The notes: generated by a model from the letters alone, not told the origin. DNA of 64,000 bases from Lacrimispora sphenoides JCM 1415 (GCF_900105615.1 NZ_LT630003.1:4104501-4168500), one strand, 5' to 3'. Counted from the first letter of the stretch, positions 1 to 8,351 are shown. A program made the numbers and translations.

Positions 1-749
1 TATTTTTCAGCGAGCCGGTTATCCACTGCATCAGCCCCTACCGGTTGCCCTCCATCCTTAACGATCAGGCCGTAATGGGGATCAATGTAATCATAATCCT
101 GGCAGTCATACTTATGATTGGATGGTGATACAAAAATGGGATTAAAATAGATTACATCAACACCAAGACTCTTTAAATAATCCAGCCTATCCCATACTCC
201 CTGTAAATCGCCGCCGTAAAAATACCCCACATCCATCTGGTTGGGATATTTCCCCCAGTCCTGTACCTTGGATACCGGATGGCCAATATATACGTACTCT
301 CCGTCTGCCACATCATTGGTCACATCACCGTTGCAGAACCGGTCTACGTAAATCTGATACATGACGGCTCCTTTGGCCCAGTCAGGGGTGGAAAAACCGG
401 GTACGATGCGAAAGCAAAATCCTTCCGGATTATCCCCGGAAACACCCAGCCGGTTATAGCAGCAGACTTCTCTGCCCTTATACACTTTAAAGCTGTAGCT
501 GATTTTCTCTTCTCCTGCCGTCAATCTATGTTTATAATAATCGAACCGGCCGTCGGACTCTGCCTTTTCCATGACCGTCTCTCCGCTTAACCCCTCCTGG
601 ATATAACAGACCTGGTCCACATTGTCCTTTGCCGTCCGGAAAATCAGAATCACATCATCTCCCACACGGGGCTCTGCCGGGAATCGGAAACTTTCTGTCT
701 CATCAGTAAATAATGCATCTCTATTTAACGCCTCAGCCTGGAAGCACAT
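1..749 (-). CDS. GH13 alpha-amylase-family glycoside hydrolase, N-terminal part
   Basis: Only the first 249 codons lie in the window; the 3' end runs off the left edge. The start is the ATG at 747-749, preceded on the minus strand by AAAGGA about ten bases away. An N-terminal beta-sandwich-like region (about residues 1-115) leads to AVMYQIYVDRFCNGD, the first strand of a GH13 catalytic barrel. This is followed by GYFYGGDLQGVWDRLDYLK and GVDVIYFNPIFVSPSNHKYD, the typical GH13 conserved region with substrate-loop residues. Enzymes of this layout (neopullulanase, cyclomaltodextrinase, maltogenic amylase) cleave alpha-glucans and maltodextrins. No signal peptide is visible, so a cytoplasmic role in maltodextrin breakdown is inferred. 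The catalytic Asp/Glu/Asp lie outside the window, so exact specificity cannot be given. Confidence 0.85.
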   Translation of the reverse strand, partial: MCFQAEALNRDALFTDETESFRFPAEPRVGDDVILIFRTAKDNVDQVCYIQEGLSGETVMEKAESDGRFDYYKHRLTAGEEKISYSFKVYKGREVCCYNRLGVSGDNPEGFCFRIVPGFSTPDWAKGAVMYQIYVDRFCNGDVTNDVADGEYVYIGHPVSKVQDWGKYPNQMDVGYFYGGDLQGVWDRLDYLKSLGVDVIYFNPIFVSPSNHKYDCQDYDYIDPHYGLIVKDGGQPVGADAVDNRLAEK

Positions 750-840
750 ATGATTTTCATTTCCTTTCTCGTCATCTATACATTCTATTTTATCCGATTG
801 AATCAAAATATACAACCCTGCCTTTTTAAGTTAAAAGCAG

Positions 841-869
841 AAAAAACGGCCAGCGGGGCAGCTGACCGT
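841..869 (-). terminator. Terminator-like hairpin in the leader of the amylase gene
   Basis: Read on the minus strand, a nine-pair stem with one G-T pair (ACGGTCAGC with GCTGGCCGT) is followed by TTTTTT. It lies about 90 bases upstream of the amylase start and well past the ftsH terminator. It is either an attenuator in the amylase leader or the end of a short independent transcript. No recognisable riboswitch core is seen between 870 and 1035. Confidence 0.5.
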
Positions 870-1040
870 TTTTCGGAGAAGGTATTTCGTTTCTTATGGG
901 GTGTAGCAAAAACTATATAATGTATTGGGGGGGTTTACGATTATTACTATAACACGACTGAGAAAATAAGTGTGCACAAACATCATTTTTTTACCTTTGA
1001 TTTTTTATGCATTTTTCCTTTCGTCCAGCACTGAACACAA

Positions 1041-1095
1041 AAAAGCACAGATTCCTGGGCGGAAACTTAGATATTTTCCCGGACTCTGTGCTTTT
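1041..1095 (-). terminator. ftsH transcription terminator
   Basis: The arms AAAAGCACAGA and TCTGTGCTTTT flank an inner imperfect stem (TCCGGG with CCCAGGA) just after the ftsH stop. On the minus strand the stem is followed by a T-run. It closes the tilS-hpt-ftsH transcript. Confidence 0.75.
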
Positions 1096-1121
1096 ATCTC
1101 GTGAAAGCCTGCAGAAGGTAC

Positions 1122-2942
1122 TTAACCCTCCGCTACTGCAGAAAACAAATTTTCAAATTCTTTCTGGCCAATCTTTTCTTTTTCCATGAGCAGCTTACAG
1201 CAGGCGTGGAGTACCTCTTCATGTTTTAAGATAATATCCTTTGCCTTTTCATAGCACTCATCAATGATCCGTTTTACTTCATTATCAATGGTATTGGCCA
1301 CCTGGCCGCCGTAGCTCTTTGCATGGGCCAGATCACGGCCGATAAAGACTTCATCGCCCTCATTGCCATAATTGATCATACCCACTTTATCAGACATTCC
1401 GTACTGGGTCACCATGGCCCGGGCCGTAGCGGTTGCCTGCTTGATATCCTGGGAAGCTCCGGTGGTGATATCGCCGAAAATAAGCTCCTCTGCGATCCTT
1501 CCGCCTAAATCCACCATGATATCCTGGAGCATCTTGCCCCTGGTGTTGAACATATGATCATTTTCCGGTAATGGCATGGTATATCCGGCAGCACCGACTC
1601 CCGTAGGAATGATGGAAATGGTATGCACCGGTCCTTCATCAGGAAGCAGATGGAATAAAATCGCATGGCCTGCTTCGTGGTAAGCCGTAATCCTTTTTTC
1701 CTTTTCGGTTATTACCTTGCTCTTTTTCTCGGCTCCGATTCCAACCTTTACAAAAGCTCTGTCAACGTCAGCCTGATTGATAAATTTCTTGCTGTGTTTG
1801 GCCGCATAGATAGCGGCTTCATTCATGAGGTTCTCCAGATCTGCACCGGTAAATCCCGCAGTCGTCTGGGCGATCCTCTTTAGATCCACATCTTCTCCCA
1901 AAGGTTTTTCCTTGGAATGAACCTTTAAGATTTCTTCTCTTCCTTTTACGTCAGGCCTACCGACCCCTACCTTCCGGTCAAAGCGTCCGGGACGCAGAAT
2001 TGCCGGGTCCAGGATATCTACACGGTTTGTAGCCGCCATAACGATGATCCCTTCATTGATCCCGAAGCCATCCATTTCCACCAGAAGCTGGTTTAAGGTC
2101 TGCTCTCTTTCGTCGTGTCCGCCGCCCATACCGGTACCTCTGCGGCGGGCTACCGCATCGATCTCATCGATAAATATGATACAGGGGGCATGCTTTTTTC
2201 CTTCTTCAAACAGGTCCCTCACGCGGGAAGCGCCGACACCTACAAACATTTCCACAAAATCGGAACCGGAAATGGAGAAAAACGGTACCCCGGCTTCTCC
2301 TGCCACTGCCTTGGCAAGGAGGGTTTTTCCTGTTCCGGGCGGTCCTACAAGGAGGATTCCCTTCGGGATCCGGGCCCCTACACTGGTATACTTCTGAGGA
2401 TTCTTTAAGAAATCAACGACTTCTTCCAGCTCCTCCTTTTCTTCTTCAAGTCCTGCTACCTTGCTGAAGTTCACCTTGTTGGCATCCTTTGCAAGATGAG
2501 CCCGGCTTCTTCCAAAATTCATCATTTTGGCATTAGCGCTTCCTGCCCCTGCCCTGGCATTCATCAACATGAACAGAAAAACCAAAACTACCGCCGTTAA
2601 GATTAACGGAAGCGTAATCGTCAGGAATAAATTTTCCTTTTGTACCGCATCCACTGTATAGGTAATTCCATTGCGATCCAGACGATCCTGAATCTCAATG
2701 ACATTGGACACATTGGCCTGTTTTGTTGAGTTGTCAGTCATGGTCATCTCGATCCTCCCCGTTGGGGGCGGGTCGTTCTGCCTGATGGTTGCCGAGACTA
2801 TGGTTCCATTATCAATTGCCTGCATCAGCTCCTGGTTGGTGATAATTCCGCTCTTTTGGGGCAGCCTACTGGCAAAGAAAAGCATGATGACCAGAAGGAG
2901 CAGAAAGCCCAAGCCTCTGAATGGTTGCTGTTGTTTCAACAT
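1122..2942 (-). CDS. ftsH: ATP-dependent zinc metalloprotease FtsH
   Basis: This is the membrane-anchored AAA+ protease that degrades misfolded membrane proteins and short-lived regulators. The 606 residues carry two membrane segments (about 11-25 and 106-127) around a small extracytoplasmic domain. Then come Walker A GPPGTGKT (200-207), Walker [11 protein letters not shown] (254-263), the pore motif FVGVGASR and the arginine finger region RPGRFDR. The zinc-protease motif HEAGH is at 422-426. Length and order are typical for the family. It is the last gene of the operon tilS-hpt-ftsH; the start lies nine bases after the hpt stop. In Bacillus subtilis the same neighbours occur and ftsH is needed for sporulation and heat tolerance; a like role here is inferred. 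Confidence 0.98.
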   Translation of the reverse strand: MLKQQQPFRGLGFLLLLVIMLFFASRLPQKSGIITNQELMQAIDNGTIVSATIRQNDPPPTGRIEMTMTDNSTKQANVSNVIEIQDRLDRNGITYTVDAVQKENLFLTITLPLILTAVVLVFLFMLMNARAGAGSANAKMMNFGRSRAHLAKDANKVNFSKVAGLEEEKEELEEVVDFLKNPQKYTSVGARIPKGILLVGPPGTGKTLLAKAVAGEAGVPFFSISGSDFVEMFVGVGASRVRDLFEEGKKHAPCIIFIDEIDAVARRRGTGMGGGHDEREQTLNQLLVEMDGFGINEGIIVMAATNRVDILDPAILRPGRFDRKVGVGRPDVKGREEILKVHSKEKPLGEDVDLKRIAQTTAGFTGADLENLMNEAAIYAAKHSKKFINQADVDRAFVKVGIGAEKKSKVITEKEKRITAYHEAGHAILFHLLPDEGPVHTISIIPTGVGAAGYTMPLPENDHMFNTRGKMLQDIMVDLGGRIAEELIFGDITTGASQDIKQATATARAMVTQYGMSDKVGMINYGNEGDEVFIGRDLAHAKSYGGQVANTIDNEVKRIIDECYEKAKDIILKHEEVLHACCKLLMEKEKIGQKEFENLFSAVAEG

Positions 2943-2951
2943 GCTGCCTCC

Positions 2952-3479
2952 TTATTGCTGTTCTATAACTCCAATATATGGTAAATTCCTGTATATCTGA
3001 TCGTAGTCAAGGCCATATCCAACGATAAATTGATCCGGTACGGTAAAACAGGTATATTTCACCTTGACCTGATCCTTCACCCGGCGCTCCGGTTTATCAA
3101 GAAGGGTACACAGCTCAATGCTTTTTGGATTTCTCTGCTTTAATACCTCAATCAGATAGGCCAGGGTATTGCCGGAATCAATGATATCCTCCACGATCAA
3201 TACATCCTTTCCTTCAATGGGATCATCAAGGTCTTTGGTGATCTTAACGATTCCGCTGGTCACCGTTCCGGCGCCGTAACTGGATACGGACATGAAATCC
3301 ATGGTAAGAGGCAGATTGATCCGCTTTGCAAGCTCACAGGTAAAGAAAACACCACCCTTTAAAATACAAATCAAATGAAGTGGTTTTCCATCATAATCTC
3401 TGCTGATCACTTCTGCTATTTCTTTTACCCTTGCCGCTACTTCTTCCTCTGATAACAATATACGTATCTTATCATCCAT
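2952..3479 (-). CDS. hpt: Hypoxanthine-guanine phosphoribosyltransferase
   Basis: This enzyme converts hypoxanthine or guanine plus PRPP into IMP or GMP in purine salvage. The 175 residues are the usual length. The PRPP-binding motif VLIVEDIIDSGNT is at about 93-105, and the family motif KGGVFF lies near 41-46. The C-terminal PDQFIVGYGLDYDQIYRNLPYIG is the purine-binding end. The start codon overlaps the end of tilS by eight bases and is preceded by GGAGG, which indicates translational coupling. The tilS-hpt-ftsH order is the classical Firmicute arrangement. Confidence 0.97.
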   Translation of the reverse strand: MDDKIRILLSEEEVAARVKEIAEVISRDYDGKPLHLICILKGGVFFTCELAKRINLPLTMDFMSVSSYGAGTVTSGIVKITKDLDDPIEGKDVLIVEDIIDSGNTLAYLIEVLKQRNPKSIELCTLLDKPERRVKDQVKVKYTCFTVPDQFIVGYGLDYDQIYRNLPYIGVIEQQ

Positions 3480-4848
3480 TGTTTTTTCCTCCGTCTAACT
3501 GCATTTGTATTACTGTACGGGTATCATCTGTTATCTTATAATATTCACTGATCCGGTATCCGATGACCCAGAGGACATGGGAACCATCCGCTACAAGCGG
3601 TATTTTTTCCCGTTCCTCTCTCGGTATCTTCTCATGAATCATAAATTCCTTGACGGTTTTTCTGCCGCCTCCGGCCAGTGTCATGTAATCCCCGGTTTTT
3701 CGATACCTAACAGACAGCGCACACTTGATTTTATCATAATCAAACCATTTCGTATACCTGTTTTTGGGAATTTCCTGACCTTTTTTGTAGGGAAAGATCT
3801 TAAATTCCAGTTCTGGAAGAAAAACAGTCTTTTCCTTATCCACCAATCCTTCCTGTTTTTTCCTTTTTATCCATAATTCATCAAAAATACGCACAGCAAT
3901 AAGCCCGCAGGGCAAATCCACCTGCCTGCCGGAAGAACCAAAAAGAAGCGCTGCTGCGCTTTCCACGTGAGTCATCGTAATATCCTTCATGGATTCATTG
4001 ACAGACCGGATCATGATCCGGATCACATAGTTCTTTATAATGTCATCTTCCGCCAAAAGAGCCTTTGTATCAACTCCCCGCGCCGTTATTGTTCCGGCCT
4101 CATCCGTTTCCCCGATTCCCCAGGCCTTTAATATGGCTTCTGCCTGCTTTTCCAGATACGCATCTGCCTGTGCAGCCAGCTCTCCCGCGTGAAGGATGTT
4201 CTCCCCTGCACGCCTGTTGACTTCTTCCGTGATCTCCGGCAAAATCCGGCTTCTAATGCGATTCCTCACATAATCCGTCTGGGCATTGGTAGAGTCCTCA
4301 CAATAAGATATCCCATTTTCCGCCAGATATGCAAGAATTTCCTCCCTTCCAACAGACAGCAGCGGGCGGACAATTTTGTCCCGTACCGGGCGCATTCCTC
4401 CAAGCCCTTTTAACCCGGTCCCCCGGAACAGGTTATAAAGAATGGTCTCCGCCTGATCATCCCTGTGATGGGCCACCGCTATTTTTGTCCCTGAAAAGTC
4501 AAGGCGCTCCTTTTCAAATATCTGGTAACGCAAATGCCTTCCTGCCTCTTCCACTGACATACCATGTTCCCTGGCATAAAGGGCTGCATCCACCCGGACA
4601 CAGGCAAAAGGCACTCCCATCGATTCTGAAAGCTTACCAGCGTAATCGCTGTCTCTGTCTGCCTCTTTCCCCCTTAAGCCGTGATGGACATGAACCGCTT
4701 TTAATTCCAGCCCCAGCACTTCCTTAAGCTCGTTTAAGACTACAAGAAGACAGACCGAATCGGCTCCTCCGGAAAGCGCCACAATGACGCGGTCCCCCGG
4801 AGAAAACAGCCGGTTCCGTCTGATATAATCTAATATCGTTCTGTACAT
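3472..4848 (-). CDS. tilS: tRNA(Ile)-lysidine synthetase TilS
   Basis: TilS ligates lysine to C34 of the CAU-anticodon tRNA(Ile), changing it from methionine to isoleucine decoding; the gene is essential in most bacteria. The N-terminal ATP-pyrophosphatase P-loop SGGADS is at 26-31, with HHGLRG and AHHRDDQAET further on. The C-terminal substrate-binding domain ends with GSHVLWVIGYRISEYYKI. The 458 residues fit the long (Bacillus/E. coli-like) form. A promoter lies just upstream (4891-4919), so this gene begins its own transcript after spoIIE. Confidence 0.95.
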   Translation of the reverse strand: MYRTILDYIRRNRLFSPGDRVIVALSGGADSVCLLVVLNELKEVLGLELKAVHVHHGLRGKEADRDSDYAGKLSESMGVPFACVRVDAALYAREHGMSVEEAGRHLRYQIFEKERLDFSGTKIAVAHHRDDQAETILYNLFRGTGLKGLGGMRPVRDKIVRPLLSVGREEILAYLAENGISYCEDSTNAQTDYVRNRIRSRILPEITEEVNRRAGENILHAGELAAQADAYLEKQAEAILKAWGIGETDEAGTITARGVDTKALLAEDDIIKNYVIRIMIRSVNESMKDITMTHVESAAALLFGSSGRQVDLPCGLIAVRIFDELWIKRKKQEGLVDKEKTVFLPELEFKIFPYKKGQEIPKNRYTKWFDYDKIKCALSVRYRKTGDYMTLAGGGRKTVKEFMIHEKIPREEREKIPLVADGSHVLWVIGYRISEYYKITDDTRTVIQMQLDGGKNNG

Positions 4849-4890
4849 TCAGCCACCTTCCTTAGTTGATTTTCTCCCCTCTATATTATA

Positions 4891-4919
4891 AATATACCCA
4901 CAAAACATGTCTGTTGCAA
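4891..4919 (-). promoter_or_regulatory. Sigma-A-type promoter for tilS-hpt-ftsH
   Basis: On the minus strand TTGCAA, a 17-base spacer and TATATT lie in the 74-base gap between spoIIE and tilS. The strong AAGGAAGG ribosome binding site follows. The spacing is ideal and the hexamers are good matches. Confidence 0.6.
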
Positions 4920-4922
4920 TTA

Positions 4923-6338
4923 TTATTTTCTTTTCCATATTCCGGCAGTGAGAACGGTCATATCATCCGCCGCCTTATCGCTGAAGGATCTTGCAAACAG
5001 GAGAATCCGATCAGCCATATCCTGAGGATTTTTTACCGGCATTCCGGCAATGAATTCCTGCAGCATCAGTTCCTTTTCGTCTGCCGGAAGAGCGTCTAAC
5101 ACACCGTCGCTCACCATGATGATCCGGTTATCATCCCATAGCTTTTTAGACAGGAGAACCGGTTCCACCGGATTTAAGATTCCCATGGGCACCTCACCTG
5201 CTTCCAAAAGCTCTACTCCCTTTTCACTGAGAATATAGGTGGCTGCCGCCCCCAGCTTCATGGCCTCCATGATCCCGGTTTTTAAATCAATGCAGCATAA
5301 ATCCAGGGTGGCCGGATGCTGGGAGATCCCGGTGAGAAGCAGGACCGTATTGACCATTTTAAGGGCCGCCCTGGTGGAAAATCCGGCCTCTAGAAGTCTT
5401 TGAGTCAGCTCAATGACCTGCCTGCTTTCCTCTTCGGCCACTCTGCCGCTTCCCATGCCGTCTGACAGGCTCATGATAACTTGTCCCGGCTGGACTTGTC
5501 CAAAGGTATAATTGTCTCCGGATACCTCTTCTCCGCTTTTGACTGCTTTGGCCACACCATAAATGACCCGGTACTCTCCCTTTTCAACAAACCGTATGGT
5601 GTCGGCCTGCTTGGTCACTAAGTTCCTGCCGTCAGGGGCAACCGTCCATTCCCCTTCCTCTATGGCATTTTCCAGGATCTCCGCAGCCTCCTTTACCGTC
5701 ACACACCGTCCGTTCAAGGTCCTCATTGTCAGAAATGCTTCCCTCTGATGATTCTCGTATTCTAAAATGAGCATCTTCTCAATGATAATATGGTTGCGGC
5801 GGAAAGCCCGCTTAATTTCTTCCTCCCAATCCGGAGTTATGTCAACAGAATGTTCCACCTGATGGGAAAACTCCTCCAAAATCACAGCCAGTTCTTTAAA
5901 TTGGACGATGACTGCGTCACGGCTTTCCAAAAAACGGTTCTTCCATGCCAGATTCATAGTGGCTCTGCCAAGCCCCCGGTTCAGCTGAACCATGTAGTCA
6001 TCCTTCCTTTTACAGGTTTCCAGAAAAAAACGGGGCATGTCCCCGTAGTCCACACTCCCTTTTTGTTCAAATGCACGAACCAGATATTGCAGATAATATT
6101 GATTGTCCTGTTCTTTCCCGGAATACACAATGCATTTGTTGCAGCCTGCGCATACCATAGCCGCCGCCGTTTCAAGGGCCGCAATGCCGTCTTCCTTTGT
6201 AAGTCCCTGTTCTGCTGACAAGTCATCTGTACAAGCTTTGGCAAGCTCTCCCAAAGAGCTGGCCATGTCGTTTAATCTTTTTGCCGTATATACATTCACA
6301 TCAGCCATATCATGATGTGCCGCCTTACGTCTGAACAC
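4923..6338 (-). CDS. spoIIE: SpoIIE-type PP2C serine phosphatase without membrane domain
   Basis: The protein matches the cytoplasmic part of SpoIIE, the phosphatase that dephosphorylates SpoIIAA and so activates sigma-F in the forespore. I chose the GTG at 6338 because AGGAGGG lies six bases before it; a longer frame to 6362 lacks a good site. Counted from that start, a Cys cluster VCAGCNKC is near 62-69, as in the SpoIIE central region. The PP2C metal motifs are SDGMGSG (292-298), SDG (410-412) and DDMTV (458-462). With 471 residues and no hydrophobic segment it lacks the roughly ten-helix N-terminal domain of B. subtilis SpoIIE. Position after divIC and before tilS supports spoIIE rather than another PP2C protein. 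Its leader holds a structured repeat and a Spo0A-like promoter. Confidence 0.85.
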   Translation of the reverse strand: MFRRKAAHHDMADVNVYTAKRLNDMASSLGELAKACTDDLSAEQGLTKEDGIAALETAAAMVCAGCNKCIVYSGKEQDNQYYLQYLVRAFEQKGSVDYGDMPRFFLETCKRKDDYMVQLNRGLGRATMNLAWKNRFLESRDAVIVQFKELAVILEEFSHQVEHSVDITPDWEEEIKRAFRRNHIIIEKMLILEYENHQREAFLTMRTLNGRCVTVKEAAEILENAIEEGEWTVAPDGRNLVTKQADTIRFVEKGEYRVIYGVAKAVKSGEEVSGDNYTFGQVQPGQVIMSLSDGMGSGRVAEEESRQVIELTQRLLEAGFSTRAALKMVNTVLLLTGISQHPATLDLCCIDLKTGIMEAMKLGAAATYILSEKGVELLEAGEVPMGILNPVEPVLLSKKLWDDNRIIMVSDGVLDALPADEKELMLQEFIAGMPVKNPQDMADRILLFARSFSDKAADDMTVLTAGIWKRK

Positions 6339-6375
6339 AAAAATCCCTCCTGCCTGTATCATGCTTTAAACCAGA

Positions 6376-6460
6376 TTATGAAAACAAGTTTTCATAATCG
6401 GATGGACGGTGCAAAAGCAGCACCTTTTATGAGAAACTAAAATACAGTTTCTCATAATCC
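6376..6460. repeat. Three-stem structured repeat, copy 1 (spoIIE leader)
   Basis: Three consecutive inverted repeats are present: TTATGAAAAC with GTTTTCATAA, GGTGC with GCACC, and TTATGAGAAACT with AGTTTCTCATAA. Between the first two lies the constant stretch TCGGATGGAC. Two related copies are at 58335-58420 and 58423-58517. All three copies are in the same orientation, immediately upstream of a minus-strand gene. Here the element occupies nearly the whole 5' untranslated region between the predicted spoIIE promoter and start codon. Confidence 0.8.
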
Positions 6461-6462
6461 AC

Positions 6463-6495
6463 ATTATATACAGGCAGAAGGAAAATATTTGTCAA
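6463..6495 (-). promoter_or_regulatory. Spo0A-type promoter of spoIIE with 21-bp spacer
   Basis: On the minus strand TTGACA (6490-6495) and TATAAT (6463-6468) are 21 bases apart. That is too long for an ordinary sigma-A promoter but is the spacing known for the Spo0A-activated spoIIE and spoIIG promoters of B. subtilis. The -35 overlaps TTTGACA, one base from the 0A-box complement TTCGACA. A second near-match, TGTCGTA, lies upstream at about 6522-6528. The positions were seen directly; Spo0A control is inferred. Confidence 0.6.
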
Positions 6496-6570
6496 AACAG
6501 CTGACTCATGATCTAAAATTGTACGACAGCTTTCCCCTTTATTGTCCAAGCTCTTTGGACATAGGGGGGA

Positions 6571-6894
6571 CTACTGCCTGCGCGACGGCTTCAGTAATAT
6601 CTCGTCAGGATTTACAAGTCCCAGCTTCTGCTTTGCGACTTCTTCAATATATTGTTTGGTTTGGACATAAACCCGGTATTCCTCTAATTTTTGAGACCGC
6701 TCCTCTTCCTTGTCCACCTGGGCCTGAAGATTTTCCAGACGGAGCTCATACTCCCGCTCCTTCTCTTTTAACGTGACTCCCTTAATGGTAACAATCACAG
6801 CAAGGCTGAATACGACAAAGGTAATGCCGATAATCGTCATTCGATTGCCCCACCTATCTTTTCTCTTTCGTCTTGATTTTCCCATTTTGTCCAT
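6571..6894 (-). CDS. divIC: FtsL/DivIC-type septum formation initiator
   Basis: DivIC is a small bitopic membrane protein that joins FtsL and DivIB in the divisome. From the ATG at 6894 the protein has 107 residues: a basic N-terminus (KSRRKRKDR), one membrane segment (about 20-39), then a heptad-rich coiled coil (KEREYELRLENLQAQ...). It ends with VAKQKLGLVNPDEILL, the usual end of this family. The start at 6894 is preceded by AAAGGTG, somewhat far away; a GTG at 6909 is possible. It follows yabQ by 17 bases. Confidence 0.88.
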   Translation of the reverse strand: MDKMGKSRRKRKDRWGNRMTIIGITFVVFSLAVIVTIKGVTLKEKEREYELRLENLQAQVDKEEERSQKLEEYRVYVQTKQYIEEVAKQKLGLVNPDEILLKPSRRQ

Positions 6895-6911
6895 ACAATC
6901 ACCAATCACCT

Positions 6912-7268
6912 TTAATGCCGGTTCTTTCTTCGGTTACAACCATCCACTTTTATTTTAAGATATATTCGGAAATGTTTCAAGAGTTTTATGAAATGTCTGC
7001 TTATTATTTTATCATATAAAAACATTCCTATAAATACTCCAGCAACGGCGTACCCTCTTAATCCTCCGTCATTCTGTTCATACAGCAGAGAAAACGTGGC
7101 TAAGGCCGCATAAACCCAGTATATCATGTCCTCTATTCCTATAAACACATAGGAATGAGGAATAAAAATACGGAAAATGCGTAACAGGTCATATGTTATC
7201 ATAAGCCCTGCGCCTGTTAAAAAGCTGTAGAGCAGAAGTTTTACTTCGTATACGATATGAACGCTCAT
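6912..7268 (-). CDS. yabQ: Spore cortex biosynthesis protein YabQ
   Basis: YabQ is a membrane protein of the mother cell needed for spore cortex formation in B. subtilis. From the ATG at 7268 (AAGGAG four bases upstream) it has 118 residues. Three to four hydrophobic segments cover about residues 10-90, including YSFLTGAGLMITYDLLRIF, the family signature. The C-terminus is basic. It lies between yabP and divIC as in Bacillus. A seven-pair hairpin (CGGCTGA with TCAGCCG) lies in the gap to yabP. Confidence 0.87.
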   Translation of the reverse strand: MSVHIVYEVKLLLYSFLTGAGLMITYDLLRIFRIFIPHSYVFIGIEDMIYWVYAALATFSLLYEQNDGGLRGYAVAGVFIGMFLYDKIISRHFIKLLKHFRIYLKIKVDGCNRRKNRH

Positions 7269-7364
7269 ATGACTCCTTCTGGGCATAATTTTCTTAGCAA
7301 AGCGCCGGCTGAGCTTAGAAAATCAGCCGTTCGATGAACCACCAGGGGAATCGAACTTCCTTTT

Positions 7365-7649
7365 TTATTTAAACAGTCTGGAAATCATGGATTCTCCAGA
7401 CCTGCGCAGAGCTTCATTGGAGGAATAGGTAAGACTTTCAATATTGCCGTTTAAATCCACTTCCCCTTTTTCAAGCGTCAGGCGGCTGACGTGGAGCCCC
7501 TTTCCCTTTAAAGTCAAAAGTCCCATGTCCGTATCAAGAACTACCTGGTTTTCATCAAAGGACACCACTTCCCGTATTCCTGTCATCGTACCGGAACCCC
7601 GGTTTTCTATTGTGAGCCTGTGAGGACGGATATTCACCTTTTCTTCCAT
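7365..7649 (-). CDS. yabP: Sporulation protein YabP
   Basis: YabP is a small coat/cortex-morphogenesis protein of the YabP/YqfC family, needed for spore cortex formation. The 94 residues are the family length. The segment PHRLTIENRGSGTMTGIREV and then SFDENQVVLDTDMGLLTLKG are the conserved beta-strands. The start at 7649 has GGAGG seven bases upstream, but that site lies within a perfect 13-bp hairpin (7657-7691). It belongs with yabQ and divIC downstream. Confidence 0.92.
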   Translation of the reverse strand: MEEKVNIRPHRLTIENRGSGTMTGIREVVSFDENQVVLDTDMGLLTLKGKGLHVSRLTLEKGEVDLNGNIESLTYSSNEALRRSGESMISRLFK

Positions 7650-7656
7650 ACAAAAA

Positions 7657-7691
7657 CCTCCTAATATACCTGTCTAAAGTATATTAGGAGG
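7657..7691 (-). promoter_or_regulatory. Perfect hairpin that contains the yabP Shine-Dalgarno site
   Basis: CCTCCTAATATAC and GTATATTAGGAGG pair perfectly over 13 bases around a nine-base loop. The 3' arm ends in AGGAGG, the yabP ribosome binding site, and is followed by TTTTTG. The structure can act as an intrinsic terminator after rqcP. In any transcript that reads through, it would also hide the yabP initiation site. Confidence 0.85.
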
Positions 7692-7738
7692 CACGCTCCA
7701 ATATTACTGAAATTTATCGTACGTATCGAAACTGTGAA

Positions 7739-7978
7739 CTAGAGATAGCGATAAAGCTCTTTCGCTTCTTCCTTTTTAACCGTTTCCGCTACATCAAGAA
7801 CCTCAACCTTTACAGAGCTAGTCCCAAAATGGATCTCTATGATGTCGCCTTCCTTAATGTTTAAGGAAGCTTTCGCAGGCTTTCCGCCTACAAGCACACG
7901 TCCTGCATCACAGGCTTCGTTCGCTACGGTTCTTCTCTTGATCAGACGAGAAACCTTGAGAAACTTATCCAGTCTCAT
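7739..7978 (-). CDS. rqcP: S4-domain RNA-binding protein RqcP (YabO/Hsp15-like)
   Basis: The protein has 79 residues, nearly all one S4 domain: MRLDKFLKVSRLIKRRTVAN and GRVLVGGKPAKASLNIKEGD. RqcP works with RqcH in adding poly-alanine tails to peptides on stalled 50S subunits (ribosome quality control). It follows hup by three bases and shares its promoter. In Bacillus the gene likewise lies between yabN/mazG and yabP. Confidence 0.93.
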   Translation of the reverse strand: MRLDKFLKVSRLIKRRTVANEACDAGRVLVGGKPAKASLNIKEGDIIEIHFGTSSVKVEVLDVAETVKKEEAKELYRYL

Positions 7979-7981
7979 GGA

Positions 7982-8257
7982 TTAAGCGTTTACCATATCC
8001 TTTAAAGCCTTTCCAGCTTTAAATTTTGGTGTCTTAGAAGCAGGAATATTCATAACTTCGCCGCTCTTTGGATTTCTTCCCTCTCTTGCCGCTCTTTCAG
8101 ATACCTCAAATGTACCAAAACCAACTAACTGGATCTTCTCGCCTTTAACCAGTTCTTCAGATATTACATCTGTTAAAGCTTTAACTGCCTTCTCTGCATC
8201 CTTTTTGGACAGCTCTGCTTTTTCTGCGACTGCTGCGATTAACTCTGCTTTGTTCAT
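7982..8257 (-). CDS. hup: HU-family DNA-binding protein
   Basis: HU is the histone-like protein that compacts and bends DNA. From the ATG at 8257 (TAGGAGGA upstream) it has 91 residues. It begins [18 protein letters not shown] and contains [20 protein letters not shown], the beta-arm with its conserved GRNP. A consensus-like promoter lies directly upstream. Placing hup between mazG and rqcP is common in clostridia. Confidence 0.97.
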   Translation of the reverse strand: MNKAELIAAVAEKAELSKKDAEKAVKALTDVISEELVKGEKIQLVGFGTFEVSERAAREGRNPKSGEVMNIPASKTPKFKAGKALKDMVNA

Positions 8258-8322
8258 TGATATCTTCCTCCTAGAATGTAGCACCAGGCTACGATTTTTC
8301 GCATAACACGATTACTATATCA

Positions 8323-8351
8323 TTTATAGCTGTTTCTCCCGTTTTTGTCAA
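8323..8351 (-). promoter_or_regulatory. Strong sigma-A promoter for hup-rqcP
   Basis: On the minus strand TTGACA, a 17-base spacer and TATAAA are present. The -35 overlaps the last codons of mazG, so hup starts a new transcription unit. Confidence 0.8.

Noticed and set aside
7335..7362. Minus-strand GTTCGATTCCCC resembles the T-arm of a tRNA
   Set aside because: No acceptor stem, anticodon arm or matching 3' half is found around it; it is part of the yabP-yabQ gap.
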